DNA from: Niveomyces insectorum RCEF 264
Lineage: Eukaryota; Ascomycota; Sordariomycetes; Hypocreales; Cordycipitaceae
NCBI GenBank assembly: GCA_001636815.1
Contig: AZHD01000007.1
Coordinates: 843,077-907,076, forward strand
Direction of reading: 5' to 3'
DNA length: 64,000 nt
Every line of letters begins with the position of its first letter. Within the stretch, counting starts at the first letter, position 1. This document shows, in pieces, positions 45,652 to 56,924 of the stretch. The position numbers and the translations under genes were made by a program. The notes under the pieces were generated by a model. The model worked only from the letters and a program-made list of their open reading frames with translations, was not told the DNA's origin and made no database searches.

Positions 45652-47088
45652 GGCGGCCACGTCCGGTGTGCGCGTCGAGCCGTCGTCTCGACGGAGGACA
45701 AAGTCGCGCGCGGGCGGACGTCCCGTGGGAGGAGGGGGGAGATAAATGTTACCGCCAGGGAAGCATAAGAATGATATAATATAGCTGAAGAAGAACAAGG
45801 TTACGACGTGGAATGCCCGTCACGCCGGGCCCGCGGGGAGCGAAAGAAGCCGACCCTTCCAGGATTGTTCAGGGCGCTTCGTTCAGGTATAATGGATCAG
45901 GTTGGCCTTTGATAGGAAGATGTGACCGCGTGAGAATGCACGAATAGTAGAGCACCTGTCTTGTTGCCCTATTCGTTGTCGTAGTCGTCCCGTCAATCGC
46001 TTGTATGCGCTGAGAGGACGAGTGGTCACTACTCGGGGCGACAGAACGAGACGACAGCAGCACCCCACCGAATGAGGACCGGGAGAACGACAGCAGGGAA
46101 GCCAGCAAGAAGAAACGATGCTTAGACCCAAGACTGCAGGAAGAGGGTACAGCCCAAGCTTTGCAGAGGGTTCTCGGGGTCGCCTTGCGAATTGAACTGC
46201 GTCGGGCCCGTCGCCGGGTGTCGTAGAAAGAACGCAACGTCTGTGGTCGGATTGAGAAGGAGAGGGCAGGCACAGGTAGGTGGGGCTGTGGTCGCAGTCG
46301 GTGTCGTGCCGTCGACGTATGCGCGGGTGACGTAGGGCGTTGAGAGGCGGAGAAGATGAGGTTCTGGTGATGTTGCGTTTAGGTGGCGCTTCGATCCGGG
46401 CTAGCGATGTATTCTGTTGTAATGTATTATGCAACAAGGCGGGTATAGCGCAAACATGGACGGAGAAGGATCGAAACAGGGTGACACATCGTTGATAGCT
46501 GGAAAGAGAAGGAACGGAGCATCACCAAAAAATGCAATTATCAACCATAACATTCCTTCCCTTTACGACAAAGGCCGGAATGAGATGACTTCACAGGAAC
46601 CCAGCGGTGAACAGCGCTGCAATGGCCCCCAGCAGAAGAGAAACAATGCAGGGGGGCGGATACGGGCTGAGACGGCAGATGGACGACGAAACACGCACGC
46701 GTTCGTCATAGGACCATAGGCCGTTGACATGCCAGCAGAGCACTCTGGCCGAGTCTGGGGCGTATGTACACAAGTACAGTCACGTGGTCGTACCATAGAT
46801 TCACTTATGTAATACAAGGACGACAAAAATGGGGCCTCGCGGCCAGGCAGAGCTTCCCCCGTGTGTTTTTTTGCAGCTAATGAATGACCTTCGCCGTGTT
46901 ACAGCGGGGAGCCGTTGCTTTTTCGGCCACCATCCCCGTGCACCGTCTTTGTGCATCCCATCGCCAATCTGCGTTTGTCGATTCTCTGGTTTTTCTTCTT
47001 TTTTTTTTCTCTCTTTTTATTCACTTGAAGAAACCAAAAGACAGTTAAACTCGACCTACCGTTCGCATCGCAAAAGCCACCGCCCACA
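45652..47088. promoter_or_regulatory. Divergent upstream region of NIPA-type gene (-) and V-ATPase subunit E (+)
   Basis: 1.4 kb without a supported gene; the open frames at 45.9-46.7 kb lack recognisable motifs. The last 100 bp before the V-ATPase start is T-rich. No specific site could be assigned. Confidence 0.5.
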
Positions 47089-47894
47089 ATGTCGCACATC
47101 CACGCCCTGTCCGACGACCAGGTAGGTTCATTTCGTGCCTCGTCCGCATCGCCCGTCGACCCAATCTCGGTAACCCTTGCCATGCCTGCTGACTGCTGCT
47201 CTTTCTTTTTTTGTTTCTTTCTTTTTTTTCCTAGGTCGGCCAGGAGCTCCGCAAGATGACTGCGTTCATCCGCCAGGAGGCCCTCGAGAAGGCCCGCGAG
47301 ATCGAGATCAAGGCCAACGAGGAGTTCGCTATTGAAAAGGCCCGCCTCGTCCGCCAGGAGACCGACGCCATCGACGCCGCCTACGCCAAGAAGCGCAAGC
47401 AGGCCAGCCTGGCCCAGCAGATCACGCGCTCCACCGTGTCCAACAAGGCGCGCCTGCAGGTGCTGACCGCGCGCCAGCAGCTGCTCGACGACCTGTTTGG
47501 GACCGCGCGTCAGCAGCTGGCCGCGGAGCCGCAAAAGACCAACTACGAGGCCGTCTTGACCCAGCTCATCTTGGAGGGCGCGTACGCCATGCAGGAGCCG
47601 GCACTGCGGTTGCGGGCGCGGGCGGCGGACGCGGCGGTCGTGCAGGCGGCGGCGCGGGCGGCGGCGACAGCGTACACGAAGCAGACGGGGGCGCCCTCCT
47701 TGGAGCTGACGGTCGACGAGGTGCAGACACTGCCGGCGGACAGCGCGGGCGGCGTGATTGTCGTGGGCGGAAACGGCAAGATCGAGATCGACAACACGCT
47801 GGAGACGCGGCTGGCGCTGCTGGAGCACAGCGCGCTGCCAGCGCTGCGGGAGACGCTCTTTGGCAAGAACGCGAACCGCAAGTTCTACGACTGA
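47089..47894 (+). CDS. VMA4: V-type H+-ATPase subunit E
   Basis: Peripheral-stalk subunit of the vacuolar proton pump. CDS is join(47089..47121,47235..47894), 230 aa, the expected length. Exon 1 encodes MSHIHALSDDQ. The 113-bp intron (GTAGGT donor, T-rich tract, CCTAG acceptor) leads into VGQELRKMTAFIRQEALEKA, followed by EIEIKANEEFAIEKARLV, the conserved long N-terminal helix of subunit E that pairs with subunit G. The C-terminal globular part has GGVIVVGGNGKIEIDNTLETRL, shortened here to the key line GGVIVVGGNGKIEIDNT, and ends with ALRETLFGKNANRKFYD. Highly expressed housekeeping gene. Convergent with the CANIN-like gene, 370 bp away. Confidence 0.97.
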
Positions 47895-48264
47895 TGTTCG
47901 GTGGTCTTTTGCTCGCTTTGTCTTTCCTCAAACGGGGCAAGCAGACGTCGCTAAGGGGAAAACAGACGAAGCCCGAGAACGAGACGCACCGTGGCCATTC
48001 TCGTTCTATTTTGTACGGTGGCCCAGAACCCTTATGGGACACAACAGACAACTGCAAAGTAGCCAAGGAAGGGGTTTGCGTCCGTCGAGAAGGGAAAGAC
48101 GGCAGTTTTCACGTGCTCATTTAGATTTCCTTTCTCCTTGTAGGATAGGATCCATTTTGTCATATTCGTTTTTTTTTCCAGCATTCAGACGTTAGGTGTA
48201 GTGGTTTCCCTTTTCTGTTTTATACAATGTATGTAGACAATAACTTATTGCACGTGCTCGGCGT
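47895..48264. other. Convergent 3' region
   Basis: 370 bp between two stop codons, carrying the 3' UTRs of the V-ATPase and CANIN-like genes. A T-run lies at 48170-48178. No gene seen. Confidence 0.5.
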
Positions 48265-51192
48265 CTACGTTGCGTCTTGCCTTGTCTCGTGTGCCTGCTG
48301 CTGCGCCCCGGCCCGTTTGGCCATCTGCTGTTTGAAAAAACTGCGAATGTCCCGCTGTTTTGGCCGCAGGGCCTCGTCGTCGTCGTCGTCGTAGTCGCCG
48401 TCGGCGCCCTCCCTGTTCGCCCCGCCGCCGCGGCCGAGCCGGTCAAAAATGCTCGCCTTGGTCGGCCGTTTCGTCCGCACCGTGTGCGTCAACCGGATCT
48501 GCACCCGCTCAAACGCCGTCTTGCTGTCGAGCCGGGACACGTGCCCGCCCCCGGTGGCCACGATGCTCTGGCCCAGCGTCTTGAGCCGCAGCGCCAGCGC
48601 GTCGACGTCGGCGTCAAACTGCTTGGAGGAGGGTATTGACGTTTTTGACGCGGACGCGGATGCGGACGCTTTTGACGTAGACGCCACTGTCACCCTCGAC
48701 CGACCGGCATCGTCCACGTACACGTCCAGAAAATTGACCAGCGCCGCGAGGTCCGCGTAATTTGTGCCCGCCGCCACGGCTAGGTCGGCGCGTGCCGCAG
48801 CCAAGCGCGCCAATGGACCTGGCGCTTTTGTCATTGTCGCGGCCGCTTCTGCTCCTGTTGCTGTTGCCGTCGCCGTAACCTCCGTCGCCGCCGCCGCCTC
48901 TGCCGTTGTTACGCAAAACGCGCACCGCGGGTCCTGCCGCGCGTGCGTCGGATCGTCCAAGAGACACACGGCGGCCAGCCGGCGGCGCAGGTCGTGGCAC
49001 GCGGGTGCGTCAAATGGCAGGCAGGCCAAAACCTGCCACCGGAGCGCGGGTTTCTGTACGCTGGTGTGCAAGCAGAGAGCGACATCGTAGCACTGTTCCT
49101 TACGTTAGTGGAAGGAGAGTATGAGAGCAAAAAGAAAAAGAAAAGAATAAAAAAAGAATAAACAAGTAACACGTACAAAATCCACCCACTCCGCAGCCGG
49201 TACGCATAGTACGAGCGCCCGTACCGCGTCCTGGTAGTCCTGCAACACGTCCGGCGTGTCCTCGACAACCTTGTCGATGCCTAGGCGTATCAGGAGCTTG
49301 GCCGCGCACGCCACGGTGGCGCGCGGCAGCATGTTCGCGAGACAGGCTAGCAGGCGCAGCAGCGCCCGCAGCGGGGACCAGTCGCGGCCGGGGTACGGGC
49401 TCTGGATGGCGGGTACGAGCGCGAGCCGGGCGGATAGGTCGATGCTCTCCCACCGGGGCCCGAGCGTCTGGAAGAGGCGGAGAAGGCACTCGGTGTCCAC
49501 GAGGCGACGGACCTGGTCGCCAGGGCAGCACCGCAAAATGGCGGCGTACTCAGCTCGCAGCGATGGCAGCGGCTCCACGCAGGTCTCGTTTAGGATCCAG
49601 AGGAAAAGCTCCTCGGGTAGGCCTAAGTCCGTTGGTGGTGGTGGTGGTGATGGTGGTTGTGAAGATGGCTGTGGTGACGAATCAGAAGATGATGGTGGTG
49701 GAGGCGATTGCAATCGGTCGTGGGGAACCGCGGACAGCGCACGGCGCACAATGCCCATGCTAAAGTAGTCCTGCCGCATCGAGGTGTCCTGCAGAAACGT
49801 CCACCGGTTGTCGCCGCCGGCGGTGGCTGCTGCCACTGCGTGCTCGGGAAACGGCAGGCGGCGTTTCCTGGGCGAGGGCACAAAATACTCTTTGAAGAAA
49901 TACCACTGTTCCGATACGGCCGCGAGTTCGGTCCGGTCAAACGCCTTGATGAGCCGCTCCTTGTTGAACGAGGCAAGGCCAGCGGTCTGCCTGTCGCCGC
50001 CTCTTGTTTGCGTGTCATCTTTTGTGCTACCGCGGCCGCTGCTGCGGCCGATGTTGTCGTTGTCGTTGTCGTCGTCGTCCAGCAAACCACCCAGTAGCGG
50101 CATATGGGCAGCCACGTCAAAAGGCGCGGCGGCCGCGTGCTTGCCGTCAGTCGGTTTGGCGCTCCCACCGTGTGATGGTGGTATCGCAGTTTGCCGTCCT
50201 CGGCTGCTACTTCCTCGGTCATCGCCGCGGCCGCTGGCAAACGCGGCCGACGCGCGGCGCGCGGCAGCATCTGTGGCGTCGTCCTGCTCGGCATGCCGTA
50301 GCAGCGCCTCCATGTCAAACTTGTGGCGGAGCGGTGGGGGCGGGTTGGGGTGCTTGGACACGCGGGCGTGCTTAGCGCGGCGCAGCGGTAGAGGCGAGAC
50401 GAGGAGAGTGTTCGCGCGCCGCTTGCTGAGCGGCGGCGGCGTGGCCGTGCCGTTGGCGTGCGGTGAAGATGGGGCAGAGGATGTTGGCAAAGGCGACGTC
50501 GGCGCCCGTTGCTTCCCCATCGCCGCAAACCCAGGAGCCACCGTAAAGTAACACGACGTATAGGTCGTCGTCGCCGAGGATGTCGTTCGAAGAGGCTGGC
50601 TCAAGCGCACGGCTTCTTCGAGGGAGGCAGCGCTGCGGTTCGCGCGGCCGTAGCTGCATCCGTTGCCCTCCGAGTCGCCGTCCAGACCGTCAGAGATGTC
50701 GTCGTCGGAGTCGTCGTCGGAGTCGCGGATGACACCACCGTGCGATCGTATGCGTTGTTTGGGGGAGGACGCCGGCGGCGACGAAGAAACGGGCCACGCC
50801 TTGTTCGTATGGAACGGCGACGCCGGAAACGAGTCAGTGGATCCCAACGAGCCCGGAAAGTCCGGCGAGCGCACGGGCGACTCGGGCGAGGTCTTTACGT
50901 TCCGGCAGGGGGTCGAGGACCCGGACGAGGACGAGGAGATGACAATAGCCTCTCTGGCTGATGCCGGGGGACGGAGGTTGGGTCGAGACGACGAAGACGC
51001 CGCAGCCGGTGCTGCCGCTCGAGAGAACAGAAACGAGGGCGACGACGAATGTGGCGGCGCCGGCGCCGGCGGCTGGTTACACGGCGGCTGATGGGAGGCG
51101 GTAGACGGCTTCTGTGTGTCTGTGGGGGTTGGTGCGCTCGGAGACGCAGGCGTCGGCTTCCAGTAGTTGACGATGCTGCCGCTCTTGGACAT
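48265..51192 (-). CDS. CANIN-domain-like protein (Smc5/6-associated, Nse6/SLF2-like) with PIP-box
   Basis: CDS is complement(join(48265..49092,49177..51192)), 947 aa. I chose the ATG at 51192 (MSKSGSIVNYWKP). The same frame stays open upstream to 51621, but that part reads like UTR. Residues 1-450 are Ser/Pro-rich and disordered. The folded part begins near FNKERLIKAFDRTELAAVSE and includes LPEELFLWILNETCVEPLPS, RCCPGDQVRRLV and a helical repeat-like C-terminal half. It resembles fungal proteins annotated as CANIN (coiled-coil SMC6 and NSE5 interacting) domain proteins, from memory. The C-terminus has QRDIRSFF (918-925), which fits the PCNA-interacting PIP-box Qxx[ILM]xx[FY][FY], followed by basic residues. 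The 84-bp intron (GTACGT, CTAAC, AACAG) joins AEWVDF to CYDVALCLHT. A role in DNA repair at forks is inferred. Confidence 0.68.
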
Positions 51193-53837
51193 GTTGGACG
51201 GGGTTGAGCTGGGCCGACGGTGTCGTACCGTCCAGAGAGGCAAGAAAAGCGGACACGAAAAGGAAGGAAAGGTTGTTGTTGTGGGTATCTCGGGCGCTGT
51301 AAATTGGCTACTAATCGACGACCGTTGGGATGCCGAAAAGCATGATCGAGGGGGTGGTCGTGGGGGCGTGGTTGGAAGGCTCGCTTTTTGGTAGATTCGG
51401 GCTGTGTCGATGACGTGCCAAGATTCGAGGTGCTTTTGAGGAAGATGTCGTAAAGTCTTCTCGCTGGTGATGCGCTGACGTCGAAAACGTTCCTTCCGCT
51501 GCGCTTCTTTTCGCGCCTTCCCTTTGTGAATTTTGGTTGGGGGGGCCAACATTGTGCAGCACAAAGGCGCGTCGTCGCCCCGGCGCGTTGGGTATATAGG
51601 CCTGTCAATTGAGTGCAACACGCCCCTAGCGCTAGACCGCGGCCCGCCACCGGAAAGTTTTAGTTTATCTGCTTAGTCATTAAGTGAGATGTGCATGGGA
51701 AGGCCGCAAAATCAGGCACTTGGCGAGGTCCTCAACAGTCGAGAGACTACGGCCTTCGTCAAAGCAGTGAAAAGTCTCCCAGGGACGTTTTCTATGCCGT
51801 TTTTTAGCCGTGATCTTGTGAAGTTACTGAGTTGATATTCTAGAATTAAAAAGATCTATCTACACGGATGCGTACGTACTGCAGATTGTACGTGCAGGTA
51901 AGAGAAGCGGTCAATGGACCGTTGCTCGTTCCCAACATACACTCGCGGAACATAGCTTGAAGGAGACGTGCCAGACAATCGGCGTTCGGCTTCAAAGCTG
52001 CAGTGCCGCAGATTAGGTCTCCAGACGTGGGTGCACGCTGTGGTTGGCCGCGAGCAAGCCGTTTTGAGAGCAGAGCGATCGACAGGCAGAATGGGTTTTT
52101 AAGGGCAGTACGGAAATGCATACAGGTTGTCGGGCTGGGCCAAGTCGCTGGGTCTCTGGATTGGTATTTTTCACGGGGTTTTTTTGTTGTTTTTGTTTTT
52201 GGACAGGACAAGAGCTACTATTCTATCTTCGTCGGCTGACGGTTTGTAGTCGAAGTCAAACTTGCAAAGGCAATGCATGGCCATCCTGTCCTCGGAAGTA
52301 CGACAGCACGGCTGCTGATTGACCAATGCATGTTTCGGTGGTTCAATTTTCAGCTCAGCAGGAGTCTGGCCTAGGAGGGAAGAACGAAATAAAAAACCCC
52401 CAAAAAAAGCAATTGATGTTTATATCACAGTCTATAAGTTCATACCGGCTTCCAAGAGCGTCATGACAGAGCCGCAAATGTGGCGCCCTTAGACCGCGTC
52501 GGTATACTACCGCCGGGGAGAAGTGAGAGGCTGCGAGTAGGTACAGACAGTAGGTAGGCTCCTGTGTCTACTAGAATTTACTACTGAGTTGTAACGCCGT
52601 TTGTTCCTCGTTCTCCCTCCTTTCATGACAGGACGGAACCGAGTTTGGTGCAAAGGTGATCATAAGTCCTTTGTTTTGCTTCGAACTTCGTACATAGCGG
52701 CTCGTCTCCCTCCTTTTTCTGATGTAGGGTATAATAGGCACTGGCGAGGCCCCTGCGAGAATAGCCTACAACGGCGCCTGACGCCGGATGGTTCTCTTGT
52801 TGCATGAATCTGGGCCGCCGGGCTGTACCAGGTCTGGCGACTTGATAGCAGGATTGAGGGAAGAAAAGGATGGACACAGAAGTAGCGGCGATCAAGAGAA
52901 GGCTAGCAGCAGAACCGCTCCAAGAAGGAAACAGGCCGTGAAACGAACAAAAGCGACCGGTTGGGTGGCAAAAGGATGGACCATGCCAAGCTTTTTCGTT
53001 CAAAGCGCATATGTTTATCTTTTTATATCTCAAGATTCGGAAAGCTTGTGCAACAGTAAAGACGGTAAAAAGGAGCCAATGGAACGAAAGGTAGGTACAC
53101 ATATGCAGCAGCGAGACCATCTGATCGTCGGCCACGTCAAAAGAATTTCAAGTGGGCGCTCCTTCACCGGCTTTGGGACAGAGTTCCTCGAGATGATCAA
53201 AGCCGATTATAGCGTAGCTCGAGGCTTCTCTGTAGTATAACCAATACACTCGCAAATTTATTTTCTTTAAAAAAAGGATCCTACGAAGAATACTATCGGT
53301 GTGGAAAAACCGCACCAACGGCTCCAGACGCGGCTTTTGAGATGCGCGGAGACGACTGAAAACCCTTTTTCCGAGAAACCGATTAGGGCCCGGATCGAAA
53401 CCGGGGCCGTCCGGGTTCTGCACAAACCCGTCGATTTGTGGAGGCTACCCCTGGCAACGGGCAGGACGTTGGCAGGCGGTCTCTGACTGAACAGACTTGT
53501 CAAGGTTGGCGTCCGACAGAAAAGCGTCGTCGTGCGACAGAACTCGTATTACGCATACTAAGCCAACATAAGGACCAGGTACGATGATGCTCCGTAGTCC
53601 GTATTACAGAGCACAGTTGCGATGCAAGTGGGAATGCGGAGTTGGGTGTGCAGAAGTATTCGTACGTCCTCCCATTGTCTTGCTTTATTACCGTCATCAC
53701 ATTGGTCGTAGCCCCTGAAACGGCAACGGAGACATTTATTTCAGACGCGCTGCGCGCACGTCCGCCCGCACGCGCCAACGCCCGACACGCCGCGCAAAAC
53801 ACTAAACGAAAAAGGGGGTTCACCAGTTTTGTTTGAA

Positions 53838-53860
53838 CTCCCCCCTTTATTTGGGGGGAG
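53838..53860. repeat. Perfect 8-bp C/G hairpin
   Basis: CTCCCCCC (53838-53845), a 7-nt TTTATTT loop, then GGGGGGAG (53853-53860). More G-runs follow on the + strand (to 53865). It is far from either flanking gene end, so a terminator role is unsupported. Confidence 0.7.
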
Positions 53861-55215
53861 GGGGGCCGACCCCTTACCGGTTACCTATTACGCGGGCCTG
53901 AAAACCCATGGAAAGGGACGCCCTAAAGAAGAAGGCCAGAGAAGACCGAAGAACAGATGGGCATTCTCGGCACCCATTCGAGGAAATTGCATCGTCTTGG
54001 CTTGCGTCCCGCGGACGCGCGAAGCAATAATCCTTGCGTTTACGAAAGCAATGCTCGAGAACACGTCTGCGCTGGTCGTCGATAATATGCAACATTCCTA
54101 CAAGTAATACAGAGTATTGACGCTCGGTACTACAACGCCAGGATCGTATTCACCGTACCGCAGGCTGCAACAATTGGTTCGTCCTGGGGCGCGACTGAAC
54201 GGCGGATTTCGTGGCCTCCTCAGCCGCAAACCTGCTTGCCGTAATTACTGCGGCATATGATTGATACTCCTTTTTGCCAGCATGTAAGCCGGCCCGTGAC
54301 GTCCCTTTGAAGCACACGCCCCAACAGCTGAAAGGAAGCATGAAACCAATGGCCGGGCCAAGAGAGGCAATGCTGGGCGCCGTCGTATTCTCGCCGGTGA
54401 TATTGTCGTGAGACTGTACCTACACGGAGCAATTGCTGTACGAAATGGTATTGCACGCGTGCCGCGTAATACGGGATCCGTTTTTGCGCGTTGACAATTT
54501 GGTTGGTGGTGGGATGCGAGCCGTTGAGAAACGAAAGGCGCACGTCCTTTGTTTCGTATGGAAGAGCAACGGAGTGGTCTGCAGCAATAGTAGGAGTACA
54601 TAGGATCTCGCCGCTGACGGAGTATTTCCGAGTAACGGACGCAGCCTCCCTATTATCTCCGGCGTGCTTCTTGCGCTGTGGAGTGTACTTTTTGTGCGCA
54701 AAAATGTACGGCTTCGGAGTACATGTGCTCCGTAAGCGTGTCGTCTGTATGTATCGCTCCAAAACCGCCCGTCCGAAGAGCGGTCGCGACGAACGGATAC
54801 CCAAGGCCGCACGCACTGTATGAGGTGTGCGACAATACGTCCCGCGCTCGTACTACGCCGTATATGTACTCCGTACGCCATACTGCTCACGTTCCTGCCA
54901 AAAATCGCCCGTCTTCCCTTCCGTCTCTCCGTTTTCTGTCGCTCCTTCCTCTCGTCAGCGAGGCTGTGTTTTCTCTTCTGCAGCCAACCCACGGTGGCCC
55001 CCTGCTTACCAATGGTTTTTGGCGCTGTTGTGTTCGTGTGCGTGCCAAAAGCCGCTAGCTGCATACTAAACGAAACGCGTTCGACCCGAACGGTACATCG
55101 GGGTACATGGCCTGTCCGCGCCTTCTGTGCCGCCGTCTCCGAGTCTTTTCTGGGGCGCCTTTCTTTTTAATGTCGTATTCTACTACCTACAGCAGAAACC
55201 GTAGGGCAGACTCCT

Positions 55216-55449
<234 letters not shown>

Positions 55450-56924
55450 CCTTTGCTCTTTCCCCCTTTGTTTCCGCTCGTTTGGTGGTTGGCTTCGTCT
55501 TTTCTGCCGCCCCGGGCCATCCGATATTAGCAAATTAGTCTCGAAACCAGAGAAAAAAAGGAAAGCACCGACCAGAGTTCGCCTGTTCCTTCCTCCTCTG
55601 CGCGTTTCTTGTTTCCCACACTGTCCTTTCTTCTTCGCCTTTCCGTTCTCGCTTTCCAACAGCTCTCCTGGTGGCCCTTTCAATTATTTTGGTAATGCCT
55701 CTTCCAAACTCGTATCGCCTCCCCAACTTTCCTTTTTTCTTTTTTTTGTAGTTCCGATTATTTCTGGGTTGCTCGTTTCTCAATTATTTCCCATCCACAC
55801 ACCCTTTCTACGGTGTAATACGAAAGTGATCATCTTTTGCTCACCCGGCCATTCCTCCCGCAGCCCTTTTCTTCCTTTTCTCCCTTTATTTTTTTGCCCA
55901 TTTGTCCATTTGCCCATCTGCCTGGGTCTCCGCTTTTCCCTCTTCCCCTTCTTTTTTCTTTTTTTCTTTGTCTTTTTCTTCCCTGGGCCGTTTTTTTATC
56001 TTACTTTTTCGCGTTTTCTCTTTTTCGCCCCAATTCTTCCGTCTTTTTCGTGCCCTCGAAACCCGTTCATTATCCTTTTTCTTTTTTTCCCGAAACAAAC
56101 CCCCTCTCCAAAAAAAAAGAAAAAAAAAAGGGGACCTCTCTCCGACATCGACGACAGATCATTTCCCCGGCCTCCTTCTCTTTCGCCTCTTCCAGCCTTC
56201 TTTTCTCAAGGCTGCTTGCTCTCCCGCAGCAGACACGACAACGACGACCCGAACGCCCGCCACGGCCGCCGTCTGCCGCCTCCGCCTTTGATCTTGGGCT
56301 CCATCTCTCTAGCCCGCCACCACACTTCTGCTTCTGCCGAATAAGGAGCCATTCCGGGCCACCCGACGCAACGTGAAAGGCCCCGTTGTCTTTTGCTTTC
56401 TTCCTTTCCTTTTGGCGGACGCCGTTGCTTCCCACAGCCCACCCTCCCTCTCTCTTTCCTCGCTCCACCGCCCGTCGTCCCTCTCTCTCTCTTCCCACAT
56501 CGCTCTGTGTCGATTTGTGTGTTTCCTTCTCATTCTGTTTGTCAATTGATATTTGGCACATCACGCAGACCAAACAAACGCCTTCAACCTGGAGTCCACC
56601 GTCCCATAACGCGATTCACCTCGTCCTATCGGAGGAGGGACAGAGCAGGTCCCCCCGTCCCACAGGGACGCGGTCTCCACGAGCCCAATCGGTAGTCTTG
56701 TCGCGAAAGACAGAGCAGTCAACCTTGGAAACGACGAGGAACGCTCAAACCAGCAACCGAATCATCGCACACCAAGACGCTCGAAACGACCATTCCGTGC
56801 CTTCCTCGGACATGCGGTCAACGACTTTGCCTCCACGAACCTCGCCCTCAAATTTGTTATCTTACTACGACTGCCGCGCGTTCCGTGCCGCCGAGGAGCT
56901 GCTCTCCATAAGCCGGCCGCAACA

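Noticed and set aside
45869..46437. Overlapping frames upstream of V-ATPase subunit E
   Set aside because: Arg/Ser-rich, no conserved block, overlapping frames on one strand; treated as intergenic.
53838..53860. C/G hairpin as a transcription terminator
   Set aside because: Intrinsic hairpin terminators are not used by fungal RNA polymerase II, and no gene end lies within 2 kb.
54220..55064. Minus-strand frames of about 200 codons in the large gene-free stretch
   Set aside because: Two overlapping frames of similar quality, Arg/Thr/Ser-rich without motifs, and no splice-consistent extension; likely chance.
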